Under the pieces are notes generated by a model. That model saw only the letters and a list, made by a program, of their open reading frames with translations, was not told where the DNA came from and made no database searches. This document shows positions 32,428 through 42,979 of a stretch of DNA of 64,000 nt, piece by piece. Origin of the DNA: Aggregatibacter actinomycetemcomitans (GTDB taxonomy: Bacteria > Pseudomonadota > Gammaproteobacteria > Enterobacterales > Pasteurellaceae); assembly GCA_017160915.1 (NCBI GenBank), contig JACAWG010000073.1, forward strand, positions 3,514 to 67,513. Reading direction: 5' to 3'. Position 1 is the stretch's first letter, and each line of letters opens with the position of its first letter. A program made the position numbers and the translations under genes.

Positions 32428-33783
32428 TTATTTGCCGATACAAAACGAACTGAAAATATTCGTCAGCAAATCGTCAGAGGTAAATTGACCGGTAATTTCA
32501 CTTAACGCGCTTTGCACCATGCGCAGTTCTTCCGCCAGCAATTCACCGGCATGGAATTGGGTTAATTGAACCTGTCCCAGTTGCAAATGCTGCACCGCCA
32601 GCTCCAACGCTTCCAAATGACGACGACGCGCCAGGAAGCCGCCTTCCATGCCCGTTTGATAACCCATCGCCTGTTTTAAATGATCACGTAATAAATCTAC
32701 GCCCTGCTGCGTTTTCGCCGACAAATTCACCACGGTATAGCCGTCTTCTTCATATAAACGTTCCGCTTCGCCGCTTAAATCCGCTTTATTACGGATAATG
32801 GTCAACGGAATATTGTTCGGTAATTTTGCCAAAAATTCCGACCGCACTTTTGTCAAATCCTGCTCCGTATCGCTGCTGTCCAGCATCAACAAAATGCGAT
32901 CCGCCTGCTCGATTTCATGCCATGCACGGGAGATGCCGATGCGTTCCACTTCGTCGGTGGCATCACGTAGCCCTGCGGTATCAATAATATGCAGCGGCAT
33001 ACCGTCCAAATGAATGTGCTCACGTAATACGTCGCGTGTCGTTCCCGCAATGTCGGTTACAATCGCCGCTTCCCGCCCGGCAAGAGCGTTCAACAAGCTC
33101 GATTTGCCCGCATTCGGACGACCGGCAATCACCACTTTCATGCCTTCACGCAAAATCGAACCTTGTTTTGCTTCGGCGCGAACTTTATCCAGCTGCGCGA
33201 TAATATCGTTCAAATGCCCTTCGATTTTACCGTCGGCGAGAAAATCAATTTCTTCATCAGGGAAATCAATTGCAGCTTCCACATAGGTACGCAGGTAAAT
33301 CACGGAATCCACCAACTGATTTACCTTATTGGAAAATTCGCCCTGCAAAGATTTTAACGCCGAGCGCGCCGCCTGTTCGGAGCTGGCATCAATTAAATCG
33401 GCGATGGCTTCGGCTTGTGCCAAATCCAGTTTATCGTTCAGAAATGCCTGCTCGGAAAACTCGCCCGGACGAGCCAAACGAATGCCGTCAATGCGTAAAA
33501 TGCGCTTTAACAGCAAATCCAGTACAACTTGCCCGCCGTGTCCTTGCAGTTCCAGCACATCTTCGCCGGTAAAGGAATTCGGCCCTTTAAAATACAGCGC
33601 AATGCCCTGATCCAAAACCGTGCCGTCCACCTCTTTAAACGGCAAATAGTCCGCCATACGCGGTTTCGGGCATTTCCCCAACACCGCCTGCGCCACCTCA
33701 ACGGCTTTAGGGCCGGACACACGCAAAATGCCGATTCCGCCGCGTCCAGGGGCTGTGGCCTGTGCTACGATTGTTTCTTTCAT
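32428..33783 (-). CDS. mnmE: tRNA modification GTPase MnmE
   Basis: A 451-residue GTPase that, with MnmG, installs the 5-carboxymethylaminomethyl group on wobble U34 of tRNAs. The N-terminal folate-binding domain opens [17 protein letters not shown]. The G domain shows [29 protein letters not shown] and NKAD, and the protein ends FCIGK. Start 33783 matches the family; ATG 33855 would add 24 unrelated residues. It has its own promoter, 128 bp downstream of yidC. Confidence 0.97.
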   Translation of the reverse strand: MKETIVAQATAPGRGGIGILRVSGPKAVEVAQAVLGKCPKPRMADYLPFKEVDGTVLDQGIALYFKGPNSFTGEDVLELQGHGGQVVLDLLLKRILRIDGIRLARPGEFSEQAFLNDKLDLAQAEAIADLIDASSEQAARSALKSLQGEFSNKVNQLVDSVIYLRTYVEAAIDFPDEEIDFLADGKIEGHLNDIIAQLDKVRAEAKQGSILREGMKVVIAGRPNAGKSSLLNALAGREAAIVTDIAGTTRDVLREHIHLDGMPLHIIDTAGLRDATDEVERIGISRAWHEIEQADRILLMLDSSDTEQDLTKVRSEFLAKLPNNIPLTIIRNKADLSGEAERLYEEDGYTVVNLSAKTQQGVDLLRDHLKQAMGYQTGMEGGFLARRRHLEALELAVQHLQLGQVQLTQFHAGELLAEELRMVQSALSEITGQFTSDDLLTNIFSSFCIGK

Positions 33784-33911
33784 AAGTCTATTCTCAAAAC
33801 ATTGGATTTTGTGACCGCACTTTTTCCTGTAAAGTGCGATCATTTTTCGATGCATTTTTTAACTAAAATAAAAGGCACCGATGCGTGCCTTTTAGATATG
33901 AGTTGATTCAA

Positions 33912-35543
33912 CTATTTTTTATGACGGGTATGTAACCCTTTTTTCTCTAAACCACGGTAAATCAGTTGTTGTTGGATAATCGTGATTAAGTTGGACACCA
34001 ACCAGTAAAGCACCAGACCCGCCGGGAACCAAAGGAAGAATACCATGAAGATTAACGGCATGAAGGTCATCACTTTTTGCTGCATTGGGTCGGCAACCGG
34101 TGTCGGTGACATTTTTTGTAACAGGAACATGGAAGCGCCCATTAAGATCGGCAGGATATAATACGGATCTTGTGCAGATAAGTCCTGAATCCAACCGAAG
34201 AACGGCGCATGACGCAATTCAACGGCTTCCATAAAGGTCCAATATAAGGCGATGAAAATCGGCATTTGTAATAACAACGGTAAGCAACCGCCTAACGGAT
34301 TGACTTTCTCGTCTTTATACAGCTTCATCATTTCCTGGCTCATACGTTGACGATCTTCACCGAAACGTTCGCGCATTTCCTGCAATTTCGGTTGCAACAT
34401 ACGCATTTTCGCCATGGAAGTATATTGTGCTTTGGTAAGCGGATACAAAATCGCTTTCACCACCAAGGTAACACAGATAATCGCCACACCCCAGTTATGC
34501 ACCAGTTTTTGAATAAAGGTCAGTAACCAGAATAGCGGTTTTGCAATAAACCATGCCCAACCGTAGTCAACGGTTAAATCCAAATGGTTCGCCACTTGCG
34601 CCATTTCATTTTGTAACTTCGGACCGGTCCATAATTTGCTGGTTAAAGTTTCTGTCGTATTCGGTTGAATACTGGTTACCGGACCGCGATAACCGATTGA
34701 ACCGATGTTATTGGCTTTGTCCGTTAACGTGTAAAGTTGGTTGTCGGCATCCTGGTTCGGAATCCAGGCGGAAACGAAATAGTGTTGCAACACAGCCACC
34801 CAACCGGCTTTGGTATTGATGGACAAGTTGGCATTTTCCATGTCGCTGAAACTGTATTTTTTGTAATTCGTTTCGGAAGAGGAATAGGCACCGCCGGTGT
34901 AAGTCGGCATAGCCACACTACCGGAGCTGTCAACCAACGTGTGTTTTAATTGACCATAAGGCTCCACTTCGATAGTTTTGTCGCTTTGGTTATTGATTTC
35001 GTAATTGACGGCAATGTCATATTCACCGCGTTTTAATGTGAAAACTTTGCGGTAAGTTACGCCGTCTTTCACATAAACAAGCGGCACGCTCAATTCATTC
35101 TGACCATCAGCCAATTTAAAATTGTCACCATCCACTTGGTAGTCCGCACGACCTGATTTCGTGTCAATCCCGTCTTTACCGATTAAACCGCTTTGTGCGA
35201 TATACACGTGTTGCGGTGTATTTTGTAGCAACACGAACGGGGTATTTGAATCTAACTCGGCATCATATTTCAATAACTCGGAACTGACGACATCACCGCC
35301 CAACGTATTGATCTTCAAACGAAATACATCATTTTCCAAGGTGATGATTTTGCCTTTTGCTTGGGTGTCCGTTGCGATAACCGCATTGCCCGCATTAGAA
35401 GAAGCAGGCACATCGGATGCCGATGCGGCGGTTTGTTCGGTTGTTACAGGTTTTGGCGTGTGATAATCCAGTTGCCATTGCTGATAAACAATAAAAGACA
35501 TAAAGAGTAGTGCAATGACCAGCAGGCCTCGTCTTGAATCCAT
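33912..35543 (-). CDS. yidC: Membrane protein insertase YidC
   Basis: A 543-residue inner-membrane insertase. The N-terminal transmembrane segment ([17 protein letters not shown]) is followed by a large periplasmic beta-sandwich domain (about 60-340) and the conserved five-segment core with [29 protein letters not shown] and [17 protein letters not shown]. It is in the order rpmH-rnpA-yidD-yidC and overlaps the yidD stop by 1 nt. Confidence 0.97.
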   Translation of the reverse strand: MDSRRGLLVIALLFMSFIVYQQWQLDYHTPKPVTTEQTAASASDVPASSNAGNAVIATDTQAKGKIITLENDVFRLKINTLGGDVVSSELLKYDAELDSNTPFVLLQNTPQHVYIAQSGLIGKDGIDTKSGRADYQVDGDNFKLADGQNELSVPLVYVKDGVTYRKVFTLKRGEYDIAVNYEINNQSDKTIEVEPYGQLKHTLVDSSGSVAMPTYTGGAYSSSETNYKKYSFSDMENANLSINTKAGWVAVLQHYFVSAWIPNQDADNQLYTLTDKANNIGSIGYRGPVTSIQPNTTETLTSKLWTGPKLQNEMAQVANHLDLTVDYGWAWFIAKPLFWLLTFIQKLVHNWGVAIICVTLVVKAILYPLTKAQYTSMAKMRMLQPKLQEMRERFGEDRQRMSQEMMKLYKDEKVNPLGGCLPLLLQMPIFIALYWTFMEAVELRHAPFFGWIQDLSAQDPYYILPILMGASMFLLQKMSPTPVADPMQQKVMTFMPLIFMVFFLWFPAGLVLYWLVSNLITIIQQQLIYRGLEKKGLHTRHKK

Positions 35544-35806
35544 TATTTATTCTCTGTTTTGTTATTATTGATCTTCGGTGGAACGGGATCGTACCCACCC
35601 GCATTTAAAGGATGACATTTTAATATACGTTTAAGCGTAAGCCAACCACCTTTTAGCATGCCGTGCGTTTTTACCGCTTCAATGCCATAACAGGAACACG
35701 TGGGCGTAAAACGGCAACGCGGACCGATTAACGGGCTGATAACGATTTGGTAAAAACGAATTAATCCGATGAGGATTTTTGCGCCAAACGAATGTGTCGT
35801 TGCCAT
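35543..35806 (-). CDS. yidD: Membrane insertion efficiency factor YidD
   Basis: An 87-residue amphipathic protein assisting YidC. The family motif is [13 protein letters not shown] with conserved cysteines, then [14 protein letters not shown]. It overlaps the 3' end of rnpA by 46 bp in another frame, as is common in this operon. Confidence 0.93.
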   Translation of the reverse strand: MATTHSFGAKILIGLIRFYQIVISPLIGPRCRFTPTCSCYGIEAVKTHGMLKGGWLTLKRILKCHPLNAGGYDPVPPKINNNKTENK

Positions 35807-36129
35807 AATTTATCCAGCGTTTGCCATAAAGTGCGGTTGTTTAAAGCACCGATTCCCTGTTTTGCCACAATCACAAAATCATAGTTCGGCAAATCATGTT
35901 GCGCTAAACGAAAAGATTCCCGGCACAATCGTTTAATACGATTACGATCGTGGGCACGTTTCAGGTGTTTTTTTGCCACGGTTAAGCCTAAGCGGGGATG
36001 CTCAAGGTTATTCTGGCGGGCAAGAATGGTGATTTCAGATGAACTGGCGCGGGACGGCTGTTGGAAGACGTATTTAAAATGTTCGGGAGTTAACAAACGT
36101 AACTCCCTGGAAAAGTTTAGCTTAATCAC
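35761..36129 (-). CDS. rnpA: Ribonuclease P protein component
   Basis: A 122-residue basic protein subunit of RNase P for tRNA 5' maturation. The RNR motif is in [19 protein letters not shown]. It begins 12 bp after rpmH and is cotranscribed with it. Confidence 0.96.
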   Translation of the reverse strand: MIKLNFSRELRLLTPEHFKYVFQQPSRASSSEITILARQNNLEHPRLGLTVAKKHLKRAHDRNRIKRLCRESFRLAQHDLPNYDFVIVAKQGIGALNNRTLWQTLDKLWQRHIRLAQKSSSD

Positions 36130-36141
36130 ATTGATATGCGA

Positions 36142-36276
36142 TTATGCAGATAAACTTTTACGACCTTTAGCACGACGACGGGCTAAAACTTGACGGCCAT
36201 TTTTAGTCGCCATACGGGCACGGAAACCGTGAGTACGGCTGCGTTTTAATACAGAAGGTTGAAATGTGCGTTTCAT
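36142..36276 (-). CDS. rpmH: 50S ribosomal protein L34
   Basis: A 44-residue, very basic protein starting [19 protein letters not shown] and ending GRKSLSA. It is too short for most automatic ORF lists. Stop TAA complement at 36142-36144, ATG complement at 36274-36276. First gene of the rpmH-rnpA-yidD-yidC operon, diverging from dnaA. Confidence 0.97.
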
Positions 36277-36692
36277 TATAATGTACCTAAGTCAAAATAG
36301 TTTAACTGTTTCTATTTTAAACGTTTCAAAAACATTTAAATAAACAAAGATTGTCGAAAAATAAGGAACGGAATTGTAATCATAAATTCGACGTTCGTCA
36401 AATGAGATTCAGGAAAAACTCGGCAATCCGCTCAATTTTCCACCACTCACGGCATTTGAAAGCGAGGGGATTATACGGTTTTGGTTAAAAATGGCAAGCA
36501 ACCTTTTTTGCTTTTTTTAGAGGCGGGTGGAAGATCTTTTTTTTCCTTTATTGTAAAATGGTCGCCTTTCCAACCGCACTTTATGGCGAAAAAAGCCAAT
36601 AAAAATCATATAAGTTCAATGAAAAACAATGAGATAAAGGTTGGCAAAGTAATCTAGGGAAAACATAAACCAAAAACAAGGGATATATTAAC
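36277..36692. promoter_or_regulatory. rpmH-dnaA divergent intergenic region
   Basis: A 416-bp AT-rich region between two divergent operons with promoters for both. No 9-bp DnaA box close to TTATCCACA was found, so it is not an evident oriC. A USS copy lies at about 36573-36583. I cannot define the promoters with confidence. Confidence 0.6.
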
Positions 36693-38054
36693 GTGGAAAA
36701 CCGGCCGAATTCTCTGTGGCAAAATTGCCTGCTGCAACTACAAGATAAAATTCCTGCGGACGATTTCAAAATCTGGCTTTATCCGTTGCAAGCCGATGTG
36801 AATGCAAACGGCGTCCTACTCTATGCTTCAAACGCGTTTGTGCAAAAATGGGTGGTCGATAATTATCTTCCCTTGATCACCGACATTGCCCGTCAAACCA
36901 GCGCCAATCCGAACCTTAACGTATCCGTCATCGAAGGCATTAAGCCTGCCGCACCGAAAGTCGAAAAACCGGCAAAGAAACAAAGTGCGGTCGGTTTTTC
37001 CGAAGAAAAAAGCGCCGGCAAAACGCCTTATCATTCCAATTTAAATACCAAATTGGTGTTTGAAAATTTCGTTGAGGGGAAATCCAACCAGCTGGCACGC
37101 GCGGTGGCGCAAAAAGTTGCGGACAATCCCGGCGAACAAACTGCCAACCCGCTTTTCTTATACGGCGGCACCGGTTTGGGTAAAACCCACTTATTGCATG
37201 CTATCGGCAACGGCATTATCGCCAATAATCCGAACGCCCGCGTGGTGTATATTCACTCCGAACGTTTCGTCCAGCAAGTCGTGGCTTACATTCGTGATAA
37301 CAAAATGGAAGAATTCAAAAAATTCTACCGCTCGCTGGATGCGTTATTAGTGGATGATATTCAATTTTTCAGCGACAAAGAAAAAACCCAGGAAGAATTT
37401 TTCCATATTTTCAACACCTTATTTGAACGTGGGCGCCAAATCATTCTCACCTCCGACCGTTATCCGCGTGAAATCGAAAAAATTGAAGAACGGTTAAAAT
37501 CCCGTTTCGGTTGGGGATTAACCACCGCCATTGAGCCGCCCGATTTGGAAACCCGCGTGGCGATTTTAATGAAAAAAGCGGAAGAAAATAATGTGGACTT
37601 ACCGCACGATGTGGCGTTTTTTATCGGGCAAAAACTGCGTACCAATGTACGTGAATTGGAAGGTGCGTTAAACCGCGTGAAAGCCATGCAAGAATTCAAA
37701 GGCGAACCGATCACCATTGATTTCGTGCGGGAAACCTTAAAAGATATGCTGGCGTTACAGGACAAACTGGTTACTGTGGATAACATTCAAAAAGTCGTTG
37801 CCGAATACTATCGCATTAAAGTTTCCGATCTGAAATCCAAAAACCGCTCCCGCTCAGTGGCGCGTCCGCGTCAGGTTGCCATGGCATTGGCAAAAGAATT
37901 AACCAACCGCAGCTTGCCGGAAATCGGTAAATCCTTCGGCGATCGTGATCACACCACGGTTTTACACGCCTGCCGTACCATTGCAGGATTCCGCGACACC
38001 GATCCGAATATTCAAGAAGATTGGGCTAACTTAATCCGAATTTTATCCGTATAG
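36693..38054 (+). CDS. dnaA: Chromosomal replication initiator DnaA
   Basis: A 453-residue AAA+ protein that opens oriC. Domain I is at residues 1-85 and a short linker at 86-110. Walker A (GGTGLGKTH) starts at residue 158 and Walker B is LLVDDIQFF. The C-terminal DNA-binding signature is [15 protein letters not shown]. The start is GTG at 36693, ten bases after GGGATATATTA, which holds no strong Shine-Dalgarno. A USS copy sits inside the linker coding region. Operon dnaA-dnaN-recF. Confidence 0.97.
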   Translation: MENRPNSLWQNCLLQLQDKIPADDFKIWLYPLQADVNANGVLLYASNAFVQKWVVDNYLPLITDIARQTSANPNLNVSVIEGIKPAAPKVEKPAKKQSAVGFSEEKSAGKTPYHSNLNTKLVFENFVEGKSNQLARAVAQKVADNPGEQTANPLFLYGGTGLGKTHLLHAIGNGIIANNPNARVVYIHSERFVQQVVAYIRDNKMEEFKKFYRSLDALLVDDIQFFSDKEKTQEEFFHIFNTLFERGRQIILTSDRYPREIEKIEERLKSRFGWGLTTAIEPPDLETRVAILMKKAEENNVDLPHDVAFFIGQKLRTNVRELEGALNRVKAMQEFKGEPITIDFVRETLKDMLALQDKLVTVDNIQKVVAEYYRIKVSDLKSKNRSRSVARPRQVAMALAKELTNRSLPEIGKSFGDRDHTTVLHACRTIAGFRDTDPNIQEDWANLIRILSV

Positions 38055-38064
38055 GAGTCATATA

Positions 38065-39165
38065 ATGCAATTTATTATTTCCAGAGAAAATTTATTAAAA
38101 CCTTTACAACAAGTGTGCGGCGTATTGAATAGCCGCCCGAATATTCCCGTGTTAAATAATGTATTGCTGCAAATTGAAAATAATCAATTAAGTATTACCG
38201 GCACGGATTTAGAAGTGGAACTTTCCACCCAAACCCCATTACTTCATGCGGAACAGGACGGCAAGTTCACCATCCCGGCGAAAAAATTTCTGGATATTTG
38301 CCGCAGCCTGCCGGAGAGCGCAGAAATTACCGTGACATTTGAAGAAGATCGCGCCATTGTGCGTTCCGATCGCAGTAAATTCAATTTATCCACCTTGCCG
38401 GCGGAAGATTATCCGAATTTAACGGACTGGCAATCGGAAGTGGATTTCACGCTTGAACAAGCCACATTGCGCCGCTTGATTGAAGCCACCCAATTTTCTA
38501 TGGCGAACCAAGATGCCCGTTATTTCTTAAACGGCATGAAATTTGAAACGGAAGGAAATTTATTGCGTACCGTGGCGACCGACGGTCACCGTCTGGCGGT
38601 GTGCACTATTCCGCTGGAGCAGGATTTACAAACCCATTCGGTGATTTTACCGCGTAAGGGCGTGCTGGAACTTGCCCGCTTGCTGGAACCCAGCGACCAA
38701 CCGGCACGTTTACAAATCGGCACCAATAATTTACGCATTCAGTTAAATAATATCACCTTCACTTCAAAACTCATTGACGGTCGCTTCCCTGATTATCGTC
38801 GCGTGTTGCCGCGCAATGCCACCCGTATTGTGGAAGCCGGCTGGGAAACCTTAAAACAGGCCTTCGTGCGGGCTGCGATTTTATCTAATGAACGTTTCCG
38901 TAGCGTGCGCTTACAACTCAGTGAAAATCAACTCAAAATCACCGCCACCAACCCGGAACAGGAAGTGGCGGAAGAAATTATCGACGTGTCTTACAGCGGC
39001 GAAGAAATGGAAGTGGGCTTCAACGTGAGCTACATTTTAGACGTGCTCAACGCCCTCAAATGTAATCAAGTGCGTATGCGCTTAACAGACGCCTCCTCCA
39101 GCTGCTTAATTGAAGACTGTGAAGATGCCAGCGCGGAATATGTGATTATGCCGATGCGTTTATAA
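38065..39165 (+). CDS. dnaN: DNA polymerase III beta sliding clamp
   Basis: A 366-residue clamp made of three similar domains. It starts MQFIISRENLLKPLQQV and ends with the conserved YVIMPMRL that lines the binding pocket. It begins 10 bp after dnaA with RBS AGGAGT. Confidence 0.98.
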   Translation: MQFIISRENLLKPLQQVCGVLNSRPNIPVLNNVLLQIENNQLSITGTDLEVELSTQTPLLHAEQDGKFTIPAKKFLDICRSLPESAEITVTFEEDRAIVRSDRSKFNLSTLPAEDYPNLTDWQSEVDFTLEQATLRRLIEATQFSMANQDARYFLNGMKFETEGNLLRTVATDGHRLAVCTIPLEQDLQTHSVILPRKGVLELARLLEPSDQPARLQIGTNNLRIQLNNITFTSKLIDGRFPDYRRVLPRNATRIVEAGWETLKQAFVRAAILSNERFRSVRLQLSENQLKITATNPEQEVAEEIIDVSYSGEEMEVGFNVSYILDVLNALKCNQVRMRLTDASSSCLIEDCEDASAEYVIMPMRL

Positions 39166-39168
39166 TTT

Positions 39169-40245
39169 ATGGCGATTTCACGTTTAACCGTCGAAAATTT
39201 TCGTAATTTACAAGCCGTGGATCTGGAATTGGATCACGGCTTTAACTTTTTAGTCGGCAACAACGGCAGCGGCAAAACCAGTTTACTGGAAGCGATTTTT
39301 TATCTGGGGCACGGACGTTCCTTTAAAAGTGCGGTCAGTAATCGAATCATTTCTTACGATCAACCGCACTTTACCCTGTTCGGGCAAATTCAGGAGCAAC
39401 AACATCAATGGTCGGTGGGCCTGCAAAAACTACGTCAAGGCAACACCCTCGTTAAAATTAACGGCGAAGACGGCAATAAAATTTCCGACTTGGCACACCT
39501 GCTTCCCATGCAAATCATTACGCCGGAAGGCTTAAACCTGCTCAACGGCGGACCAAGCTATCGCCGCGCCTTTCTGGATTGGGGCTTATTTCATCATCAT
39601 GTGGCTTTCTATAATTTGTGGGCGAGTTTAAGCCGTTTGCTCAAGCAACGAAACGCCGCCTTACAACAAACCTCCGCTTATTCGCAAATGAAAATCTGGG
39701 ATGTGGAATTGGTCAAACTTGCCGAACAAGTCAGCCAACTGCGCGCCGACTATGCCCAGGCACTACAACCGGAAATTGAACAAACCTGCCGTTTATTCTT
39801 ACCCGAATTAGAAATTAGCGTGAGTTTTCATCAAGGTTGGGAAAAAGAACAGCATTACGCGGAATTACTGGAACACAATTTTGAACGGGATCGCGCCTTA
39901 GGCTATACGGTTTCCGGCCCGCAAAAAGCGGATTTTCGTTTTAAAGCTAATGGGTTACCGGTGGAAGATGTGTTATCGCGCGGGCAGCTGAAATTGCTCA
40001 TGTGCGCCCTCCGCCTCGCCCAAGGGGAACACTTAATGCGGCAAAAGCAACGTCATTGTATTTTCTTAATTGACGATTTCGCTTCCGAATTAGATCAAAC
40101 CAAACGAGGTCTTTTGGCGGAACGTCTGCAAAACAGCGGCTCACAGGTTTTTGTCACCGCCATCACGCAAAATCAACTCAACGAAATGCAACCGGAAAAG
40201 CACCGCACTTTTAAAATAGACGCAGGAAAAATAACATTGCTATAA
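39169..40245 (+). CDS. recF: Recombination protein RecF
   Basis: A 358-residue SMC-like ATPase for gap repair. Walker A is GNNGSGKTSLLEAI at about residues 30-43, the signature LSRGQLKLLMCALRLAQ comes later, and Walker B is CIFLIDDFASELD. It starts 3 bp after dnaN. Several USS copies lie within the gene, a sign of natural transformation history. Confidence 0.97.
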   Translation: MAISRLTVENFRNLQAVDLELDHGFNFLVGNNGSGKTSLLEAIFYLGHGRSFKSAVSNRIISYDQPHFTLFGQIQEQQHQWSVGLQKLRQGNTLVKINGEDGNKISDLAHLLPMQIITPEGLNLLNGGPSYRRAFLDWGLFHHHVAFYNLWASLSRLLKQRNAALQQTSAYSQMKIWDVELVKLAEQVSQLRADYAQALQPEIEQTCRLFLPELEISVSFHQGWEKEQHYAELLEHNFERDRALGYTVSGPQKADFRFKANGLPVEDVLSRGQLKLLMCALRLAQGEHLMRQKQRHCIFLIDDFASELDQTKRGLLAERLQNSGSQVFVTAITQNQLNEMQPEKHRTFKIDAGKITLL

Positions 40246-40252
40246 AAAAATC

Positions 40253-40272
40253 AGCCCTCAATCATGAGGGCT
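40253..40272. terminator. Terminator between recF and methyltransferase gene
   Basis: A perfect 8-bp stem AGCCCTCA with TGAGGGCT. On the minus strand it is followed by GATTTTTTTAT, a good terminator for the methyltransferase gene. The plus-strand tail is weaker. Confidence 0.75.
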
Positions 40273-40290
40273 AATTATAAGACCATCGGT

Positions 40291-41046
40291 TTATTTCTGG
40301 CTACAAACCGCAATAAAATGCAATTTATGTTCAGGATCATTAAAGGTCTTAAACATTTTCTTAAACTGCTCGCGATTTTCCGCTTTCATGGCATTTTTAA
40401 TGATTTTCAACGCACCGAACACACCTTCGTCATAAATCATGCCTTTCGGTGACAACAACGTCATCTCACCGGAAAAAGTTTCGATGTTACGGAATCCGCT
40501 GTCGGTAAAGACCTTTTTCCAGCCGTCTTTGGTAAGCGGTGTCACCGTGACATTAATGGCATCGCGCATATTGGTTAAAATCGTCTGGTGATCATCCCCT
40601 ACCAACATCACATCATGGGTAAGCAAAAAACCACCCGGTTTTAACACACGGAAATATTCGGCAACCGCTTTCATTTTGGCTTCCACCGGTAACATGGTGA
40701 GCATCGCCTCATTAATCACAATATCAAACGTGTCGTCTTCAAAAGGCAATTTCATGGCGTTGGCACGTTGCACATGAATTTTATCCTGCAAGTTATTCGC
40801 CGCAATATTGGCTTTGGCTTTTTCCAACGCGTTTTCATCTAAATCCACGCCTTCAATGTGACAACCGTATTGCTTCGCTAGCCCAATCGCCGTGGTACAC
40901 ATATTGCACGCCACTTCCAGCACCTTTTTATCTTGATTGAAATCACCGCTGGCAATCAGCCAATCCGTCGCTTTACGACCGCCCGGACGTAAACGGGTTT
41001 TGCCTAAACGCGCTAAAAAATTATGACCGACTTCTTCTTTACCCAT
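40291..41046 (-). CDS. Class I SAM-dependent methyltransferase
   Basis: A 251-residue cytosolic protein. The Rossmann SAM motif I is KVLEVACNMCTTAIGLA, followed by the acidic loop GVDLDENAL, motif post-I DIVINEAMLTMLP and LKPGGFLLTHD. It resembles small-molecule (ubiquinone/sterol-type) methyltransferases, but the substrate cannot be read. I recall a similar conserved gene in H. influenzae. It appears to be a single-gene unit. Confidence 0.8.
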   Translation of the reverse strand: MGKEEVGHNFLARLGKTRLRPGGRKATDWLIASGDFNQDKKVLEVACNMCTTAIGLAKQYGCHIEGVDLDENALEKAKANIAANNLQDKIHVQRANAMKLPFEDDTFDIVINEAMLTMLPVEAKMKAVAEYFRVLKPGGFLLTHDVMLVGDDHQTILTNMRDAINVTVTPLTKDGWKKVFTDSGFRNIETFSGEMTLLSPKGMIYDEGVFGALKIIKNAMKAENREQFKKMFKTFNDPEHKLHFIAVCSQK

Positions 41047-41238
41047 TTTGCTTTCTCCTTAATAACGTCAAACGGCTTACATTATAAATAAATATGATTT
41101 TTATTAAAAATAAAAAAATTAACGCATAAAAATAGCAAATACTTTTAATAGCTAATATCTTTAATAAAAACATCGGTTTTCCGTTTAATTTCCGCTAGAA
41201 TAGCGAAGATTTTTTACAACAACATAAAGGAGATCATC

Positions 41239-41808
41239 ATGAAAATAAAAACGTTCTTAGCCGCAACTATCGGCATGATCTGCGCTGCAGGTATGGCTAA
41301 CGCCCATGAACACAAACATGACACCATGGCACCAACCGGTGCGTCCATTGAAGTGAAAGTACAACAACTTGACCCGGTCAACGGCGACAAAGATGTGGGT
41401 ACGGTCACCATCACCGAATCCAACTACGGCTTGGTATTCACCCCGAATTTAAAAGGCTTGGCGGAAGGCTTGCACGGTTTCCACATTCACCAAAACCCAA
41501 GCTGTGAACCGAAAGAAAAAGACGGCAAACTTACAGCAGGGCTTGGCGCGGGCGGTCACTGGGATCCGAAAGACACCAAACAACACGGCTACCCATGGCA
41601 AGATGACGCCCATTTAGGCGATTTACCGGCATTAACCGTATTACACGACGGCACCGCCACCAACCCGGTTTTAGCCCCACGCATTAAGCACTTAGACGAC
41701 GTGCGCGGTCACTCCCTCATGATCCACGCCGGCGGTGACAACCATTCCGATCACCCTGCCCCACTTGGCGGTGGCGGTGCACGTATGGCGTGTGGCGTGA
41801 TTAAATAA
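41239..41808 (+). CDS. sodC: Periplasmic Cu/Zn superoxide dismutase
   Basis: A 189-residue secreted enzyme that converts superoxide to peroxide and oxygen. The signal peptide ends at A-N-A (residue 22). A His-rich segment near the mature N-terminus (HEHKHD) is a typical metal-acquisition extension. Copper and zinc ligands lie in [23 protein letters not shown] and [15 protein letters not shown], with the disulfide Cys in S-C-E and M-A-C-G. RBS AAAGGAGATC. Single gene with a USS-pair terminator. Confidence 0.96.
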   Translation: MKIKTFLAATIGMICAAGMANAHEHKHDTMAPTGASIEVKVQQLDPVNGDKDVGTVTITESNYGLVFTPNLKGLAEGLHGFHIHQNPSCEPKEKDGKLTAGLGAGGHWDPKDTKQHGYPWQDDAHLGDLPALTVLHDGTATNPVLAPRIKHLDDVRGHSLMIHAGGDNHSDHPAPLGGGGARMACGVIK

Positions 41809-41824
41809 TCCGTTTCCAGATAAC

Positions 41825-41870
41825 AAAAGTGCGGTCAAAATTCTCAGCGTTTTTTGACCGCACTTTTTTT
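41825..41870 (+). terminator. sodC terminator, inverted USS pair
   Basis: AAAAGTGCGGTCAAAA (41825-41840) pairs with TTTTGACCGCACTTTT (41852-41867), then more T. Confidence 0.88.
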
Positions 41871-41904
41871 GTAGTAACTTAATTTCTTCGTATTTTCTTC
41901 TGTC

Positions 41905-42221
41905 AAATCTCCCCTACCCCTCTTTGCTAAAGAGGGGGAAGTTCTTTAGTGAAATAATGACAACGGGCTCATTTATATTTATCTACTTGTTTGTATCTTT
42001 AAGTTTAGTAACACTAGAGTAAGACATTGATACTTAAGTTCATAAAGTAGCAATCTTCTTTTGTTAAAGAGGAGAGAAATTAATGACACTTGGTTCATTT
42101 ACATTCTTATTCAGCTTGCTTATTTATACCTTTAGGATTAAGTAATGCTGAAGTAAGACATTGATATTTAATTCCGTAAAGTACCAATCCCCTCTTTAGC
42201 AAAGAGGGGTAGGGGAGATTT
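41905..42221. repeat. MITE-like element with 33-bp inverted ends
   Basis: A 317-bp noncoding element. Its first 33 bases (41905-41937) and last 33 bases (42189-42221) are perfect inverted repeats, each of which also folds on itself (CCCCTCTTT/AAAGAGGGG). The interior consists of two imperfect tandem units: the motif TCTTT-N-AAAGAGG recurs at 41921, 42057 and 42193, an exact 136-bp period, and AAGACATTGATA with following sequence appears in both units. There is no ORF of note. It lies between convergent genes. It looks like a nonautonomous repeat, though no clear target duplication is seen. Confidence 0.75.
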
Positions 42222-42245
42222 ATTCGCGATGCTCACACTTCGTGC

Positions 42246-42279
42246 CGTTGCTAAAGCAACGTTCAAACGCAAGCGTTTG
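42246..42279. repeat. Two adjacent perfect hairpins
   Basis: CGTTGCTAAAGCAACG (42246-42261) and CAAACGCAAGCGTTTG (42264-42279) are consecutive perfect stem-loops beside the MITE-like element and 3' of the MerP-like gene. Neither has a T tract, so terminator function is doubtful. Confidence 0.6.
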
Positions 42280-42311
42280 TGGCAGTATCAATTAACGGAG
42301 AAATCCCCCAT

Positions 42312-42590
42312 TTAGTTAATCACTTCCGCCGTATAATTCAACTTATGAATAGCGTTAATCAGTTGCTCATTCGTCACTTTCGGATCTTCCACCACCGTCA
42401 CCGTTCCGTCTTTAATTGAGGCTTTGGTGGAAATCACGCCGTCAATACTGCGCAATTCTTTGTTCACTAAATAAGCGCAAAGCTGGCAGTTCATTTCTTT
42501 TACTTTTAGCACAATTTGTTTTTCCGCTTCGGCGTGCGCGAAAGACACGGCGAACCATGAAACCAAAAGTGCGGTCAATAATTTTTTCAT
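42312..42590 (-). CDS. Periplasmic MerP-like metal-binding protein
   Basis: A 92-residue secreted protein with a signal peptide ending A-H-A (about 20) and one heavy-metal-associated domain. The metal motif is M-N-C-Q-L-C, a CxxC preceded by Met, as in MerP and copper chaperones. It is the last gene of an operon with a MerT-like transporter and a transglutaminase-fold protein. No mercuric reductase (MerA) or MerR is nearby, so mercury resistance is unlikely. A metal-uptake role (mercury-type transporter reused for another thiophilic metal) is inferred. Confidence 0.85.
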   Translation of the reverse strand: MKKLLTALLVSWFAVSFAHAEAEKQIVLKVKEMNCQLCAYLVNKELRSIDGVISTKASIKDGTVTVVEDPKVTNEQLINAIHKLNYTAEVIN

Positions 42591-42616
42591 TTTTCGTTCC
42601 TAATTTGCTAACTGTT

Positions 42617-42979
42617 CTAATTTCCTAGCTCTAAAATCCAAGGCAAAAGCGTTGGATAGGTTAAGAAAAATAACATCACGATAAACACAATCCAATATAA
42701 AACAATGAGTTTTTTACGCGAAATGTATTTGCTGCAAATGATTTTCTTGGAAAACATCAACAACCAAAAGCCATAAGCAAAGGCGCATAATGACACAATC
42801 AACATCGGAATGCGCAAATAATCATATTCGCCCAAGCCGATGAGCCACGTGGATGACACGCCGAACACGAGATAAATTAAGGGCGCAATGCAACACAGCG
42901 TGGAAGCCACCGCGGCACTTAACGCGGTGGCAATAGCAACCCAAAAGGATTTATTGGAGCTTTTTAGAGACGTAGTCAT
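42617..42979 (-). CDS. MerT-like metal transport protein
   Basis: A 120-residue inner-membrane protein with three transmembrane segments. The first carries the vicinal cysteines of MerT ([12 protein letters not shown]); a further Cys lies in the cytosolic loop (IICSKYIS). The start at 42979 is chosen over 43000. The gene overlaps the 3' end of the transglutaminase gene by 29 bp, so translation is probably coupled, and it is followed 26 bp on by the MerP-like gene. Confidence 0.85.
   Translation of the reverse strand: MTTSLKSSNKSFWVAIATALSAAVASTLCCIAPLIYLVFGVSSTWLIGLGEYDYLRIPMLIVSLCAFAYGFWLLMFSKKIICSKYISRKKLIVLYWIVFIVMLFFLTYPTLLPWILELGN

Noticed and set aside
36277-36692. Replication origin next to dnaA
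   Set aside because: No cluster of DnaA boxes or AT-rich 13-mers could be seen in the gap. In gamma-proteobacteria oriC is often away from dnaA.
41905-42221. CRISPR array
   Set aside because: There are only three copies of a palindromic motif at 136-bp spacing, and the spacers are themselves similar. No cas genes.
42312-42979. Mercury resistance operon
   Set aside because: Only MerT- and MerP-like genes are present; no reductase or MerR, and the partner is a transglutaminase-fold protein.
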